In this document: positions 43,481 through 50,869 of the stretch, in pieces | Layout: each line of letters starts with the position of its first letter | How positions within the stretch are numbered: position 1 is the stretch's first letter | Origin: G965240365 sp965240365 | GTDB taxonomy: Bacteria > Pseudomonadota > Gammaproteobacteria > Eutrophobiales > Eutrophobiaceae | Reading direction: 5' to 3' | Length of the DNA stretch: 64,000 bases | Assembly (NCBI GenBank): GCA_965240365.1 | Contig: OZ251218.1 | Coordinates: 2,728,001-2,792,000 of the forward strand | Notes under the pieces: generated by a model | The model's input: only the letters and a program-made list of their open reading frames with translations | What the model was told of the DNA's origin: nothing | Database searches by the model: none | Program-made: the position numbers and the translations under genes

Positions 43481-44132
43481 GCGCCAGGGTAATGCCGTCC
43501 GCGACCGGTATCATACTGATAAACACCCGCTGATCCTTGTGTATATACTGATTAAAGGCCCGTATCGCGTTGGTATCCTCATCCTGTTTAGCCGCATCCG
43601 CCGGATGCCCTGACCACAGCACATTATCGACCGCGATCACCCCGCCGGTTCTGACCAGGGACAACAGGCGCTCATAATAATCAACATACTCCGGTTTATG
43701 GCCGTCAACGAAGGCAAAATCAAACTGCCCGGTGCGGCCCTCGGCGATCAAGGCGTCCAGCGTGCGGATAGCCGGCCCGAGCCGCAACTCAACCTTATCG
43801 CCGACCCCGGCTTCCTGCCAATATCGCCGCGCGATCCGCGTTGTTTCGGCGTCAATATCACACGCAACCAGCCTGCCCCCGGCCGGCAACGCCAATGCCA
43901 CCGACAGACTGCTATAACCCGTAAAGACCCCGATCTCTATGGCCTGCCGGACACCCAGCGCCCGGGTCAAAAAGGCAAAAAACTGCCCCTGCTCCGGCGC
44001 GATCTGCATATACCCCAGAGGATGGGTCAAGGTTTCCTCCCGCAAAGCCTTTAATACCTTTGCTTCTCGTAAGGAATTTGACAAAAGATAATCATGCGCC
44101 TGATCATTCAACTGCAAACTTTGTCTTGACAT
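43470..44132 (-). CDS. SAM-dependent O-methyltransferase (caffeoyl-CoA OMT type)
   Basis: A class I methyltransferase of the Methyltransf_3/COMT-like family, 220 residues. The glycine-rich SAM-binding stretch is AIEIGVFTGYSSLSVALALP, followed by the acidic ribose-binding residue in VACDIDAE. Metal and catalytic positions are suggested by FDFAFVDGHKPEYVDYYE and IAVDNVLWSG. The ATG at 44132 is preferred because GGGAGA lies about 6 bases before it; an upstream in-frame ATG at 44171 lacks one. The acceptor substrate is unknown; bacterial relatives methylate small catechol-like compounds. Convergent with the helicase gene. Confidence 0.88.
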   Translation of the reverse strand: MSRQSLQLNDQAHDYLLSNSLREAKVLKALREETLTHPLGYMQIAPEQGQFFAFLTRALGVRQAIEIGVFTGYSSLSVALALPAGGRLVACDIDAETTRIARRYWQEAGVGDKVELRLGPAIRTLDALIAEGRTGQFDFAFVDGHKPEYVDYYERLLSLVRTGGVIAVDNVLWSGHPADAAKQDEDTNAIRAFNQYIHKDQRVFISMIPVADGITLALKR

Positions 44133-44485
44133 GATGGGTCTCCCTGGAGATTGTTGATTAATTAAGGTCATTCCCGCCTGGGCGGGAATGTGTCCTTTTT
44201 CCTGGATTCCGGCCTTCGCCGGAATGACGACGGAGAGGTGAGAGGCATCCCGGTAACTTACAAAGTCATTCCCACCATTCCATCATTGGCCATCACAGCG
44301 AAGGCAAGCAAAGGAACATCCAACAACCTCCGTCGTCATTTATGGACAGAAAGTCCTGTATGCGGCGTGAGGGCACGCCTACAGGACGTAGGTGGTAGAG
44401 CAGTACCTGCCTGTAGCAGGCAGGCCGGAATGACGAAGGAGAGACGAGAGGCATCCCGGCAGCTTACAATGACAATTCCACACAC
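44133..44485. repeat. intergenic repeat cluster between OMT and tsaB
   Basis: No gene seen. It contains ATTCCCGCCTGGGCGGGAAT then GGATTCCGGCCTTCGCCGGA (44170-44228). A composite follows at about 44335-44440: the TATGGACAGAAAGTCCTGTA element, CCTACAGGACGTAGGTGGTAGAG-like sequence (inverse of the one near 35730) and a TGCCTGTAGCAGGCA palindrome. Confidence 0.7.
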
Positions 44486-45151
44486 TCAACCCACCACCCT
44501 GTCCCGTAAATAAACAGGCCGCGCCTGCTCCACGGGCAAGACCCTGCCTTCCAGAAAAGCGGGGCCGGCCAGTTCAGCCACGCCCCTGGCAGAGGGCAGG
44601 GCCTCCGCGTCAAAGCGGATCAGGTTTCCGTCAAACCGGCCCCGCAGCTCATGCGGATACGTCTTCCAGCCCGGGCCAAGCCCATACCACCGGCCTTCCT
44701 TGACAACGGCGACCGCCCCGGGCGGGCCGACGCTGTCCTCTATCAGAGTTTGCATAAAGCCGCATTCATCCCGTTTGTACAAACCCCAATAAACCTCCCG
44801 CTTGCGGGCGTCAAGCGCCGGCGCCACATACTCGCCCACGGCCGCGGCGGCCTGGGCCAGCGCGGCCAGGGTCGATACCGGGATAACGGGCAGATCATGG
44901 GCAAAGGCCAGCCCCTGGACGACCGCGATGGCGATACGCACCCCGGTAAATGCCCCCGGCCCCCGGCCAAACGCGATAGCGTCCAACTCCCGAACCTGCA
45001 AACCGGCCTCGGCCAGGAGTTCATCGATCATCGGCAAGACCAGTTCGGTATGCTTTCTGGGCGCAACCTCAAACCTCAGCCGATGCTCGCCATCAACGGT
45101 AAGCGCGACCGAACACGCCTCGGTCGCGGTTTCCAAAGCAAGTATTTTCAT
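44486..45151 (-). CDS. tsaB: tRNA threonylcarbamoyladenosine biosynthesis protein TsaB
   Basis: A partner of TsaD in making the universal t6A37 modification of ANN-decoding tRNAs. It is 221 residues and opens MKILALETATEACSVAL, the standard ASKHA-fold beginning of TsaB (YeaZ). FGRGPGAFTGVRIAIAVVQG is the signature of the family, and PALDARKREVYWGLY is also typical. The ATG at 45151 is chosen by homology; the open frame runs 35 codons further upstream, but that part lies over a transposase remnant and has no resemblance to TsaB. It stands alone here, without tsaD or tsaE. Confidence 0.95.
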   Translation of the reverse strand: MKILALETATEACSVALTVDGEHRLRFEVAPRKHTELVLPMIDELLAEAGLQVRELDAIAFGRGPGAFTGVRIAIAVVQGLAFAHDLPVIPVSTLAALAQAAAAVGEYVAPALDARKREVYWGLYKRDECGFMQTLIEDSVGPPGAVAVVKEGRWYGLGPGWKTYPHELRGRFDGNLIRFDAEALPSARGVAELAGPAFLEGRVLPVEQARPVYLRDRVVG

Positions 45152-45180
45152 TAAACGGCGCCCCCCTTCTTCCCCGAGGC

Positions 45181-45441
45181 CATAAAATGTATAATCCCGC
45201 AGTATAGTAAAGTAGGTTAATAGTAAACCGGTCTGGTTCTTTTTGCCACCCTTCAATGACTTTCTCGTAGGATGTAAGCCCTTTTAAGGTTTTTAGACGT
45301 TTGGTGAAGTTGTACGCCTTCAGGAAAGCCTGCGGGCAGGTTATAGCGCCTGGCCAGCCTGGCTATGCGCTCTTGACTATTTTGTATCGCTTGACGCACT
45401 GCCTCTGTCGTTCTGGCGCTGCCGTGTAATATCTGGCCCAT
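45181..45441 (-). pseudogene. IS481-type transposase remnant, internally deleted
   Basis: The 5' part reads MGQILHGSARTTEAVRQAIQ then NSQERIARLARRYNLP, matching the start of IS481-family transposases. The 3' part, in the +1 frame from about 45330, reads AYNFTKRLKTLKGLTSYEKV then IEGWQKEPDRFTINLLYYTAGL, matching the extreme C-terminus of the same family (AYNF.KRLKTLKGLTPYE...PERF). The roughly 230 residues between, including the DDE catalytic core, are missing and the two ends are out of frame. It is therefore a dead fragment left by internal deletion, lying between tsaB and the tungstate transporter. Confidence 0.75.
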
Positions 45442-45577
45442 AGGTCCTCCTTCCCCGGATATTCCAATTTACCCGCCTGATGATAGCCGTTAATATCCCT
45501 TTCAGCTTGTGCAAAAAGGCATAAATACACCTAATCCGGGACAGGCAGTCTGGGCGCAATATTCAAACCACCAAGAG

Positions 45578-47119
45578 ATGAGCTTTCATTGTATTAAATT
45601 GCTGCTGCTGGCGGCCGCGGTCCCGCTCTCCGGTTTTGCCGGGGCCGAGGCCGAAACGCTGCGTCTGGCGCTGACGACCACAACGGAAAATTCGGGCTTG
45701 ATGGCCGAGTTGAACCCGGTCTTTGAGAAAAAACACGGCATAAAGATAAAAACGGTGGTGGCCGGTTCGGGTCAGGCCCTGCGTATCGCCGCCGCGGGTA
45801 ATGTGGATGTGTTGCTGACCCATGCCCCGGAGCAGGAGAAGGCGTTTATCGCCAATGGTCACGGCATCCGGCGCACGTTGGTTATGTATAATGACTTTGT
45901 CCTGCTCGGGCCGGCCGCCGACCCGGCCCGCGCACGGGCAAGGCAGACCATCACGGCGGCCTTTGCCGCCATTCGGGACGCCGCCCAGACCTTTGTTTCC
46001 CGCGGCGATAATTCGGGCACGCATATCAAGGAGCGCGCCATCTGGCGGCAGCTTGATCTCAGGCCGGAAGGCAAATGGTATGTCGAGGCGGGCGCCGGGA
46101 TGGGCGCCGTCTTGTTGCAGGCCAACGAGAAACAGGCTTATACCCTGACGGACAGAGGCGCCTATCTTGCCTTCAAGGATCGGATCAGTCTGCTTGTGCA
46201 TCACCAGGGCGATGCCATGCTGGCCAATCCTTATCACGCCATTATCGTCAATCCCGATCAACACCCGCATGTTAATCACGCCGCGGCGCTGAAATACCTG
46301 GCGTTTCTAAGCGGCGCCGAGGCCAGACGGATCATTAACGGCTATAAGCGCCATGATCAGCAACTGTTCTACGCCGCGGCAGGCGAGCCGGCCGCGACCG
46401 ACAGCCCCGCCGCTGAAGCCGAGACCGGCGGTTTTTTCCTGAATGCGATAGTGTCATCATTGCGGCTGATCATTAATATCGACAAAGACCTGTTCTTTGT
46501 CGTGTGGACCTCGCTCAAGGTGTCCGTGATCGCGGTCTTGATTGCCGCCCTGATCAGCCTGCCGCTGGGCGTGATCGTGGCGCTCAATGATTTTGCCGGC
46601 AAACGGTTCCTGACGGCCTGCCTGAATACCCTGATGGCCCTGCCGACGGTGGTGGTCGGCCTGTTGTTGTATGGTTTATTAAACCGGCAGGGGCTGCTGG
46701 GCGGGCTGGGGCTGCTTTATACCCCCACCGCCATGGTCATCGGCCAGTCCCTGCTGATCACGCCCATTATCTGGAACCTGTGCATCGCCGCGGTCAACAG
46801 CGCCGATCCGCGCCTGGCGCGGACCTGCGCCTCGCTCGGGGCCAATCACCGGCAACGCTGCCTGATTTATATGAGCGAAGTCCGCTTTGCCCTGGTGGCC
46901 GCCGTGGTGGCCGGTTTCGGCCGCGCCATCGGCGAAGTCGGCATCGCCATGATGCTGGGCGGCAATATCAATGGTTATACGCGCACCATGACAACCGCCA
47001 TCGCGCTTGAGACCAGCAAGGGCGAATTTGAATTTGCCCTGGCGCTCGGCTTTATGCTGCTGCTGGTCGCGTTTCTGGTCAACGCGCTGCTGCAGGAGTT
47101 CCAGCTAAGAAGCCGATGA
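45578..47119 (+). CDS. tungstate ABC transporter, binding protein-permease fusion (TupA-TupB)
   Basis: A single 513-residue protein combining two normally separate subunits. Residues 1-22 are a signal peptide (MSFHCIKLLLLAAAVPLSGF). Residues 25-290 match TupA tungstate receptors: LALTTTTENSGLMAELNPVF, DVLLTHAPEQEKAFIANG, VMYNDFVLLGP and SRGDNSGTHIKERAIW. After a Pro/Ala linker (AAAGEPAATDSPAAEAETGG) come about six membrane helices with the permease EAA-type loop (ASLGANHRQRCLIYMSEVRF) and GRAIGEVGIAMMLGGNINGY, as in TupB. The ATG at 45578 is chosen because it begins the signal peptide. The stop overlaps the ATP-binding gene by four bases (ATGA). The fusion shows no frame disruption, so it seems genuine. 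Confidence 0.9.
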   Translation: MSFHCIKLLLLAAAVPLSGFAGAEAETLRLALTTTTENSGLMAELNPVFEKKHGIKIKTVVAGSGQALRIAAAGNVDVLLTHAPEQEKAFIANGHGIRRTLVMYNDFVLLGPAADPARARARQTITAAFAAIRDAAQTFVSRGDNSGTHIKERAIWRQLDLRPEGKWYVEAGAGMGAVLLQANEKQAYTLTDRGAYLAFKDRISLLVHHQGDAMLANPYHAIIVNPDQHPHVNHAAALKYLAFLSGAEARRIINGYKRHDQQLFYAAAGEPAATDSPAAEAETGGFFLNAIVSSLRLIINIDKDLFFVVWTSLKVSVIAVLIAALISLPLGVIVALNDFAGKRFLTACLNTLMALPTVVVGLLLYGLLNRQGLLGGLGLLYTPTAMVIGQSLLITPIIWNLCIAAVNSADPRLARTCASLGANHRQRCLIYMSEVRFALVAAVVAGFGRAIGEVGIAMMLGGNINGYTRTMTTAIALETSKGEFEFALALGFMLLLVAFLVNALLQEFQLRSR

Positions 47120-48111
47120 CGGATGCCTATCAGTTAAAGGATATTGCCTTTGATTACGGCCGGGGGTTCGGGCTTAACGGCGTCAATCTGCAGATAAAAT
47201 CCGCCAATATCACGGCCGTGGTCGGCCCCAACGGCGCGGGCAAGACCACCCTGCTGAACCTGCTGGCCTTCCTGGCCTTCCCCGGCGCGGGTGAATTCAG
47301 GTTCAATGCCAGACTCGTGACCCGGAGCGATGCGGAAAAATGCAAGCAGTGCGTGGCTTATGTGCAGCAAAACCCCTATCTGTTGCGCGGTTCGGTGCAG
47401 AATAATATCGAACTTGGCCTGAAATTAAGGCATGTGAGTAAAACCCGGCGGGCCGAGCGGGCGCGCGCGGTCATGGACTTACTCGGGATCCAGGCCCTGG
47501 CCGGGCGTAATGCCCGATCGCTGTCGGGCGGCGAGGCGCAAAAGGCGGCCATAGCGCGCGTATTGATCCTGGAACCGCGGGTGTTGATCCTGGACGAACC
47601 GTTTACCTATCTGGATAAACAGGCCGTGCAGGAACTGGAACGCCTGATCCTGAAACTGCGGGATGAACTGAAAAAGACCGTCATATTCACGACCCATAAT
47701 CAGCACCAGGCCGAGTGGTTGTCGGACCGGGTCTATAGCGTGATCAAAGGCCGGGTGTTTGAATCGCAACTGCTCAATCTGTTCAGCGGCGAAACGGACC
47801 CGATGAACCGTTATTTTGACACCGGCGTCCACAGGATCACCCTGGCCAACGGCGCCGGCCAGGCCCGCCATATTGCCATTGACCCCGGCCGGATCACGCT
47901 GTCCGCCGAAAAACCGGGGGCCGCTCTCGAAAACAGCTATCCCGGCCGCATTACCGGTCTGCTGGGAGACAAGGGCATGATTAAAATCAGCGTGGACACC
48001 GGCGAAAAATTCCAGGCCGTGGTCACTTGCGAGACACTGGAAAAACTCGGCCTGCAAATCGGCAGCCAGATCTGGGTCAGCTTCAAGAGTTCGGCGGTAG
48101 TGGCGTTTTAG
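47116..48111 (+). CDS. tupC: tungstate ABC transporter ATP-binding protein (TupC)
   Basis: The energising subunit of the preceding transporter, translationally coupled by an ATGA overlap. It has 331 residues. Walker A is GPNGAGKTTLL, the Q-loop region is VAYVQQNPYLLRGSV, the ABC signature is LSGGEAQKAAIARVL, Walker B is VLILDEPFTYLD and the switch histidine is in IFTTHNQHQ. Residues from about 270 on (NSYPGRITGLLGDKGMIKIS ... VWVSFK-like end) form a Mop/TOBE-type domain that binds oxyanions and may sense substrate. A GGCATTGC/GCAATGCC hairpin with a T5 loop lies just after the stop (48121-48141) and may mark the 3' end. Confidence 0.92.
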   Translation: MTDAYQLKDIAFDYGRGFGLNGVNLQIKSANITAVVGPNGAGKTTLLNLLAFLAFPGAGEFRFNARLVTRSDAEKCKQCVAYVQQNPYLLRGSVQNNIELGLKLRHVSKTRRAERARAVMDLLGIQALAGRNARSLSGGEAQKAAIARVLILEPRVLILDEPFTYLDKQAVQELERLILKLRDELKKTVIFTTHNQHQAEWLSDRVYSVIKGRVFESQLLNLFSGETDPMNRYFDTGVHRITLANGAGQARHIAIDPGRITLSAEKPGAALENSYPGRITGLLGDKGMIKISVDTGEKFQAVVTCETLEKLGLQIGSQIWVSFKSSAVVAF

Positions 48112-48120
48112 GAATGCGCA

Positions 48121-48141
48121 GGCATTGCTTTTTGCAATGCC
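48121..48141 (+). terminator. hairpin after tupC
   Basis: GGCATTGC, loop TTTTT, GCAATGCC: a perfect 8-base stem 9 bases after the tupC stop. There is no U-run downstream, so it is more likely an mRNA 3' end or stability hairpin than a full intrinsic terminator. Confidence 0.4.
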
Positions 48142-48196
48142 GAACTCGGGTGCTACACTATATAAATCATAATCGTTACCAACAAGGGGAAGTGTC

Positions 48197-48559
48197 ATGG
48201 CCACATCGGTTGAGAAAATGAATGGTATCGGTCCCAAAACGGCCGGGTTTTTGAAAAAGCATGGGATTACAACGGTTGAGGCGCTGGTAAAAAGCGGGCC
48301 AGATACACTGGCCCAGGCCGCCGGGTTTAATCAGGTCCGCGCCGAACGGTTTATCGCGGAAGCGGTGAAGATGCTGGGCGCGGCCCGGTCACAACCCGCG
48401 GCCAACGCCGCGGGCAAGGCATCCGGTCGGAGCAAGCCTGAAAAACCGGAAAAGAAAAAGCGCAAGAAAGACAAGCGGCAGGACAAAAAGGCAAACAAGA
48501 AAAAACGCAGGAAAGACAAGAAGAAAGACAAAAAGAAAAACAAGAAGAATAAAAAATGA
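48197..48559 (+). CDS. helix-hairpin-helix protein with lysine-rich tail
   Basis: A 120-residue protein in two parts. Residues 1-62 contain helix-hairpin-helix-like segments (MNGIGPKTAGFLKKHGITTV and then LAQAAGFNQVRAERFIAEAV), a DNA-binding arrangement related to the lesser HhH domains of DUF4332 type. Residues 75-120 are almost only Lys, Arg, Asp and Asn (for example KKKRKKDKRQDKKANKKKRR), a strongly basic, probably disordered tail like those of histone-H1-like or nucleoid proteins. Start ATG is preceded by AAGGGGAAG at good spacing. The function is unknown; binding of DNA or RNA is inferred from charge and the HhH motif. The lysine-rich part is low-complexity and A-rich, so its length may vary among strains. 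Confidence 0.8.
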   Translation: MATSVEKMNGIGPKTAGFLKKHGITTVEALVKSGPDTLAQAAGFNQVRAERFIAEAVKMLGAARSQPAANAAGKASGRSKPEKPEKKKRKKDKRQDKKANKKKRRKDKKKDKKKNKKNKK

Positions 48560-48593
48560 GCGTCCATTAATCCGGTAAAGAAGATATTGAACA

Positions 48594-49424
48594 ATGAACG
48601 ACTCAGGATTACCTCCGCGCTTGTATGATGTTTTCTGGTTTGCTTTGACAACGGGCGAAATATATCCACAAATCAGGGCGATTGCCGCAAGCTACTCTGA
48701 AAAAGACGGATTGGTTTTTGTCAGATGTTATCTGGATCGGGAGCCGACTGAATTTGATCTGGAAAATTTTGACTGTATGTTGACGGAGGTTAGCACGCGC
48801 CTTGCTGAGCCTGAAATCAAGGTATTAAAGATGACGGATGAATGTGTTTTTTCGGATAAGCCGATAAGAGACCTGGATTCTCTGGATGGTTTTATCTATT
48901 TTAGGAAGGAAGATGAAATGCATGAGAATCCTTCACCGTGTCCGACTTACATATGTGGCGCGCATTCAAGGCTTCTTATTGATTTTGAAATTACCAGGAT
49001 GTCTGCGATTATAACAGCGATGGTGGGGCCTGAAAGCAAGGGTTTGATAGCAGGCACGAAAGGCGAACTGAGGATATTAAACAAGCAAACGGATACAGTC
49101 CTGTTTTCTCATGCAGATATTCTGTTGGTGGAATTTTCCAGGGTGCTTGTGGCATGGCTGGAAATCAATGGCAAGGCGATTACTGAGGATTTGATTTATA
49201 ACTCTATGGGTTTTGAAGGAGGGCCGGTGCTTGCATTCAGGCGGCAGGAAGCGGGTAATTTATTGCTTGAATCTTCCTTGCAGGAGATGTGCGATCCTGT
49301 TTTAGTTGATGCGGAAGATTTGCTAAATGCCGTAAAAAATTTCTTGTGGAGACTGTACCTTGAGTTCGAACACACAGAAATGAATCTTGAAAATTATGAT
49401 AGGTTTTTACGCCGTTTGCAGTGA
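48594..49424 (+). CDS. hypothetical protein, AT-rich, possibly immunity-like
   Basis: Not recognised with confidence. 276 residues, acidic, soluble, with no signal peptide or membrane helix. Residues 30-65 (KDGLVFVRCYLDREPTEFDL then ENFDCMLTEVSTRLAEPE) resemble a segment seen in small immunity-like proteins encoded near polymorphic toxins (pattern ...YLDGEPTEED...TEV). The rest has no match I can name. Base composition is clearly AT-richer than the neighbours, and codon choice differs, suggesting recent acquisition. It starts 34 bases after the lysine-rich gene in the same direction. A rho-independent terminator lies about 95 bases downstream. No toxin gene is adjacent. Confidence 0.7.
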   Translation: MNDSGLPPRLYDVFWFALTTGEIYPQIRAIAASYSEKDGLVFVRCYLDREPTEFDLENFDCMLTEVSTRLAEPEIKVLKMTDECVFSDKPIRDLDSLDGFIYFRKEDEMHENPSPCPTYICGAHSRLLIDFEITRMSAIITAMVGPESKGLIAGTKGELRILNKQTDTVLFSHADILLVEFSRVLVAWLEINGKAITEDLIYNSMGFEGGPVLAFRRQEAGNLLLESSLQEMCDPVLVDAEDLLNAVKNFLWRLYLEFEHTEMNLENYDRFLRRLQ

Positions 49425-49518
49425 CTTGGTTTTTGTCTCTTTCAATATAGGCAATCGAGTCGAACAATAAAAAACACTATTTCATGGCTTAGCTGCCCGA
49501 TTTACCTGGAAATCATGG

Positions 49519-49540
49519 AACGGAAAGAGTCCGTTTTTTT
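49519..49540 (+). terminator. rho-independent terminator
   Basis: AACGGA, loop AAGAG, TCCGTT, followed by an uninterrupted run of T residues. It is placed after the AT-rich hypothetical gene and before the convergent toxin gene. The surrounding 49425-49647 gap is AT-rich and holds no gene. Confidence 0.65.
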
Positions 49541-49647
49541 CTTGGAAAAGAAAGAGCAAGAGAGACTGCTTTAATTCTTGATTTAAACGACAAGAATGAA
49601 TATGTGATTGATCAACAATAGCGATATTTGCTATCGTTTATTATTAT

Positions 49648-50097
49648 TTAGTTTGAATCAATCCGCTCAATTTTGAGCAGCTTTCCAAACCGTTCAAAAT
49701 CTTTGACGTTATGGGTTAGCAGACAGGAGATGTCATAGCTTAGCATGGAAGCGACGATGTTGGCATCATGTACCTGTTTGCCGCCAATCTGAAAATCATT
49801 CAGCAGCCTGACGAGTTGGCCGGTGACAGTGGCGGTATCGTCCGCCACCTGAAAGCGTTCTTCCAGATAGCGCACCCGTTCGATCGCCACTTCCGGCGCT
49901 GGCGCTTGGGCGAATGTCTGCGGTCGGGTGCGGGCCGCGATAAACTCGCGTAACACTTGGCGGCTGATCCATAAGGGCCGTCCGGTTTGGTGGGCTTGTC
50001 GAATCGCAGTCAATGCCTGATCGTGCAGCGGCGCGGTGGCCACGTTGGCATAGATCAGGATATTGGTGTCGATGAAAAGAGGTTCAGCGTCCATCAT
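49648..50097 (-). CDS. PIN-domain toxin (VapC-like)
   Basis: A predicted endoribonuclease toxin of 149 residues. PIN-domain acidic residues are placed as expected: FIDTNILIYAN at the N-terminus, LREFIAAR in the second helix, GGKQVHDANIVASML near residue 110, and LLTHNVKDFERFG close to the end. It overlaps the upstream antitoxin gene by 14 bases, the usual arrangement that couples translation. Two adjacent ATGs (50097 and 50094) are possible starts. The targets cannot be told from sequence. Confidence 0.9.
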   Translation of the reverse strand: MMDAEPLFIDTNILIYANVATAPLHDQALTAIRQAHQTGRPLWISRQVLREFIAARTRPQTFAQAPAPEVAIERVRYLEERFQVADDTATVTGQLVRLLNDFQIGGKQVHDANIVASMLSYDISCLLTHNVKDFERFGKLLKIERIDSN

Positions 50098-50314
50098 CGC
50101 CGTACATATCTTCTCTGCGTAAACTCAATTCTTCCGGCCAGGGGCCAGGATTGTCCACCGGAAAATCCAGCGGCTCCTTGTTGGTCGCGGTCTGCCGGTT
50201 TGCCGCCCGTTCCCGCAGGAAATCCACAAAATCCTCCACTTGCGCGACCCGGTCGGCGGGGAGTGATTGAATCTTTTCAATCAATGCCTGTGTGCTGTAC
50301 ATGGGTGTTGCCAT
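50084..50314 (-). CDS. DUF2281-type antitoxin
   Basis: A 76-residue partner of the PIN toxin. The N-terminal half (STQALIEKIQSLPADRVAQV then EDFVDFLRERAANR) is the DUF2281 helical motif often found in antitoxins. The acidic C-terminal half (DFPVDNPGPWPEELSLRRED) ends in MYGDDGR and would wrap the toxin. It lacks an obvious DNA-binding domain beyond the short N-terminal part. The start is supported by GAGAGGA about 8 bases upstream. Confidence 0.85.
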   Translation of the reverse strand: MATPMYSTQALIEKIQSLPADRVAQVEDFVDFLRERAANRQTATNKEPLDFPVDNPGPWPEELSLRREDMYGDDGR

Positions 50315-50428
50315 AATGTAAATCCTCTCTTTAGCCGCTTTTTTCGGTATTTATTCGGTCGTGCTTTGTTTATGGGAATATAAACGCTAACATGCGGGTA
50401 TATCAACCCCAAAGCCGGACCGGTTTGC

Positions 50429-50800
50429 ATGACTAAAAGACGGAATATAAAGACGCTGTTGTGGCTGGCCTTGCTTGTCCTGCCCGGCAGGCTCGCGTGG
50501 GCTGCGCCATCGGCGGCGGACCTGCTGACGGCCTGTGAGGATTCATTGCAAAACGGATTCAAACATGAGCGGGGCATGTTGTGCGTCTGGTATGTCACCC
50601 CCTGCGCCTGCGATGCCGCTAAAGAACCGGGCTTGCCACGGGTCTGCCTGCCGCCCGATGCCGCGCCTGAAACCCTCGCCGCGCAGGTGGTCGAAGCGCT
50701 CAGGCAGAGGCCCGAACTGGCCTCAATAAGCGCGGAATCGGCCGTAGCAACGATACTGGCGCCGCGCTATCCGTGCCCGGATTCAGAAAACTTCGATTAA
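50429..50800 (+). CDS. secreted Rap1a/Tai-domain protein
   Basis: A small exported protein of 123 residues. The signal peptide is residues 1-25 (TLLWLALLVLPGRLAWA, cleavage after AWA). The mature part fits the Rap1a/Tai domain: ADLLTACEDSLQNGFKHERG at the start, cysteines in MLCVWYVTPCACDA, VCLPPDAAPETLAAQVVEAL, and an alpha-helical end ATILAPRYPCP. The family includes Serratia Rap1a immunity proteins that neutralise type VI secretion amidase effectors in the periplasm. No type VI gene or effector is nearby, so it is either an orphan immunity protein or serves another periplasmic role. Confidence 0.75.
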   Translation: MTKRRNIKTLLWLALLVLPGRLAWAAPSAADLLTACEDSLQNGFKHERGMLCVWYVTPCACDAAKEPGLPRVCLPPDAAPETLAAQVVEALRQRPELASISAESAVATILAPRYPCPDSENFD

Positions 50801-50869
50801 GCAATGTCAGCCGCCTCACTCGCGGCAGGGCGGCGCCGGAACAAATCTTCTTGAGCCAGGGCAGGGCGT

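Noticed and set aside
44190..44513. 107-codon plus-strand frame, also 35314-35526 and 40559-40747
   Set aside because: They are made of repeat DNA (SGLRRNDD, HSGEGRNPG peptides) with no coding support.
45152..45256. N-terminal extension of tsaB to 45256
   Set aside because: It has no similarity to TsaB and overlaps a transposase remnant in another frame.
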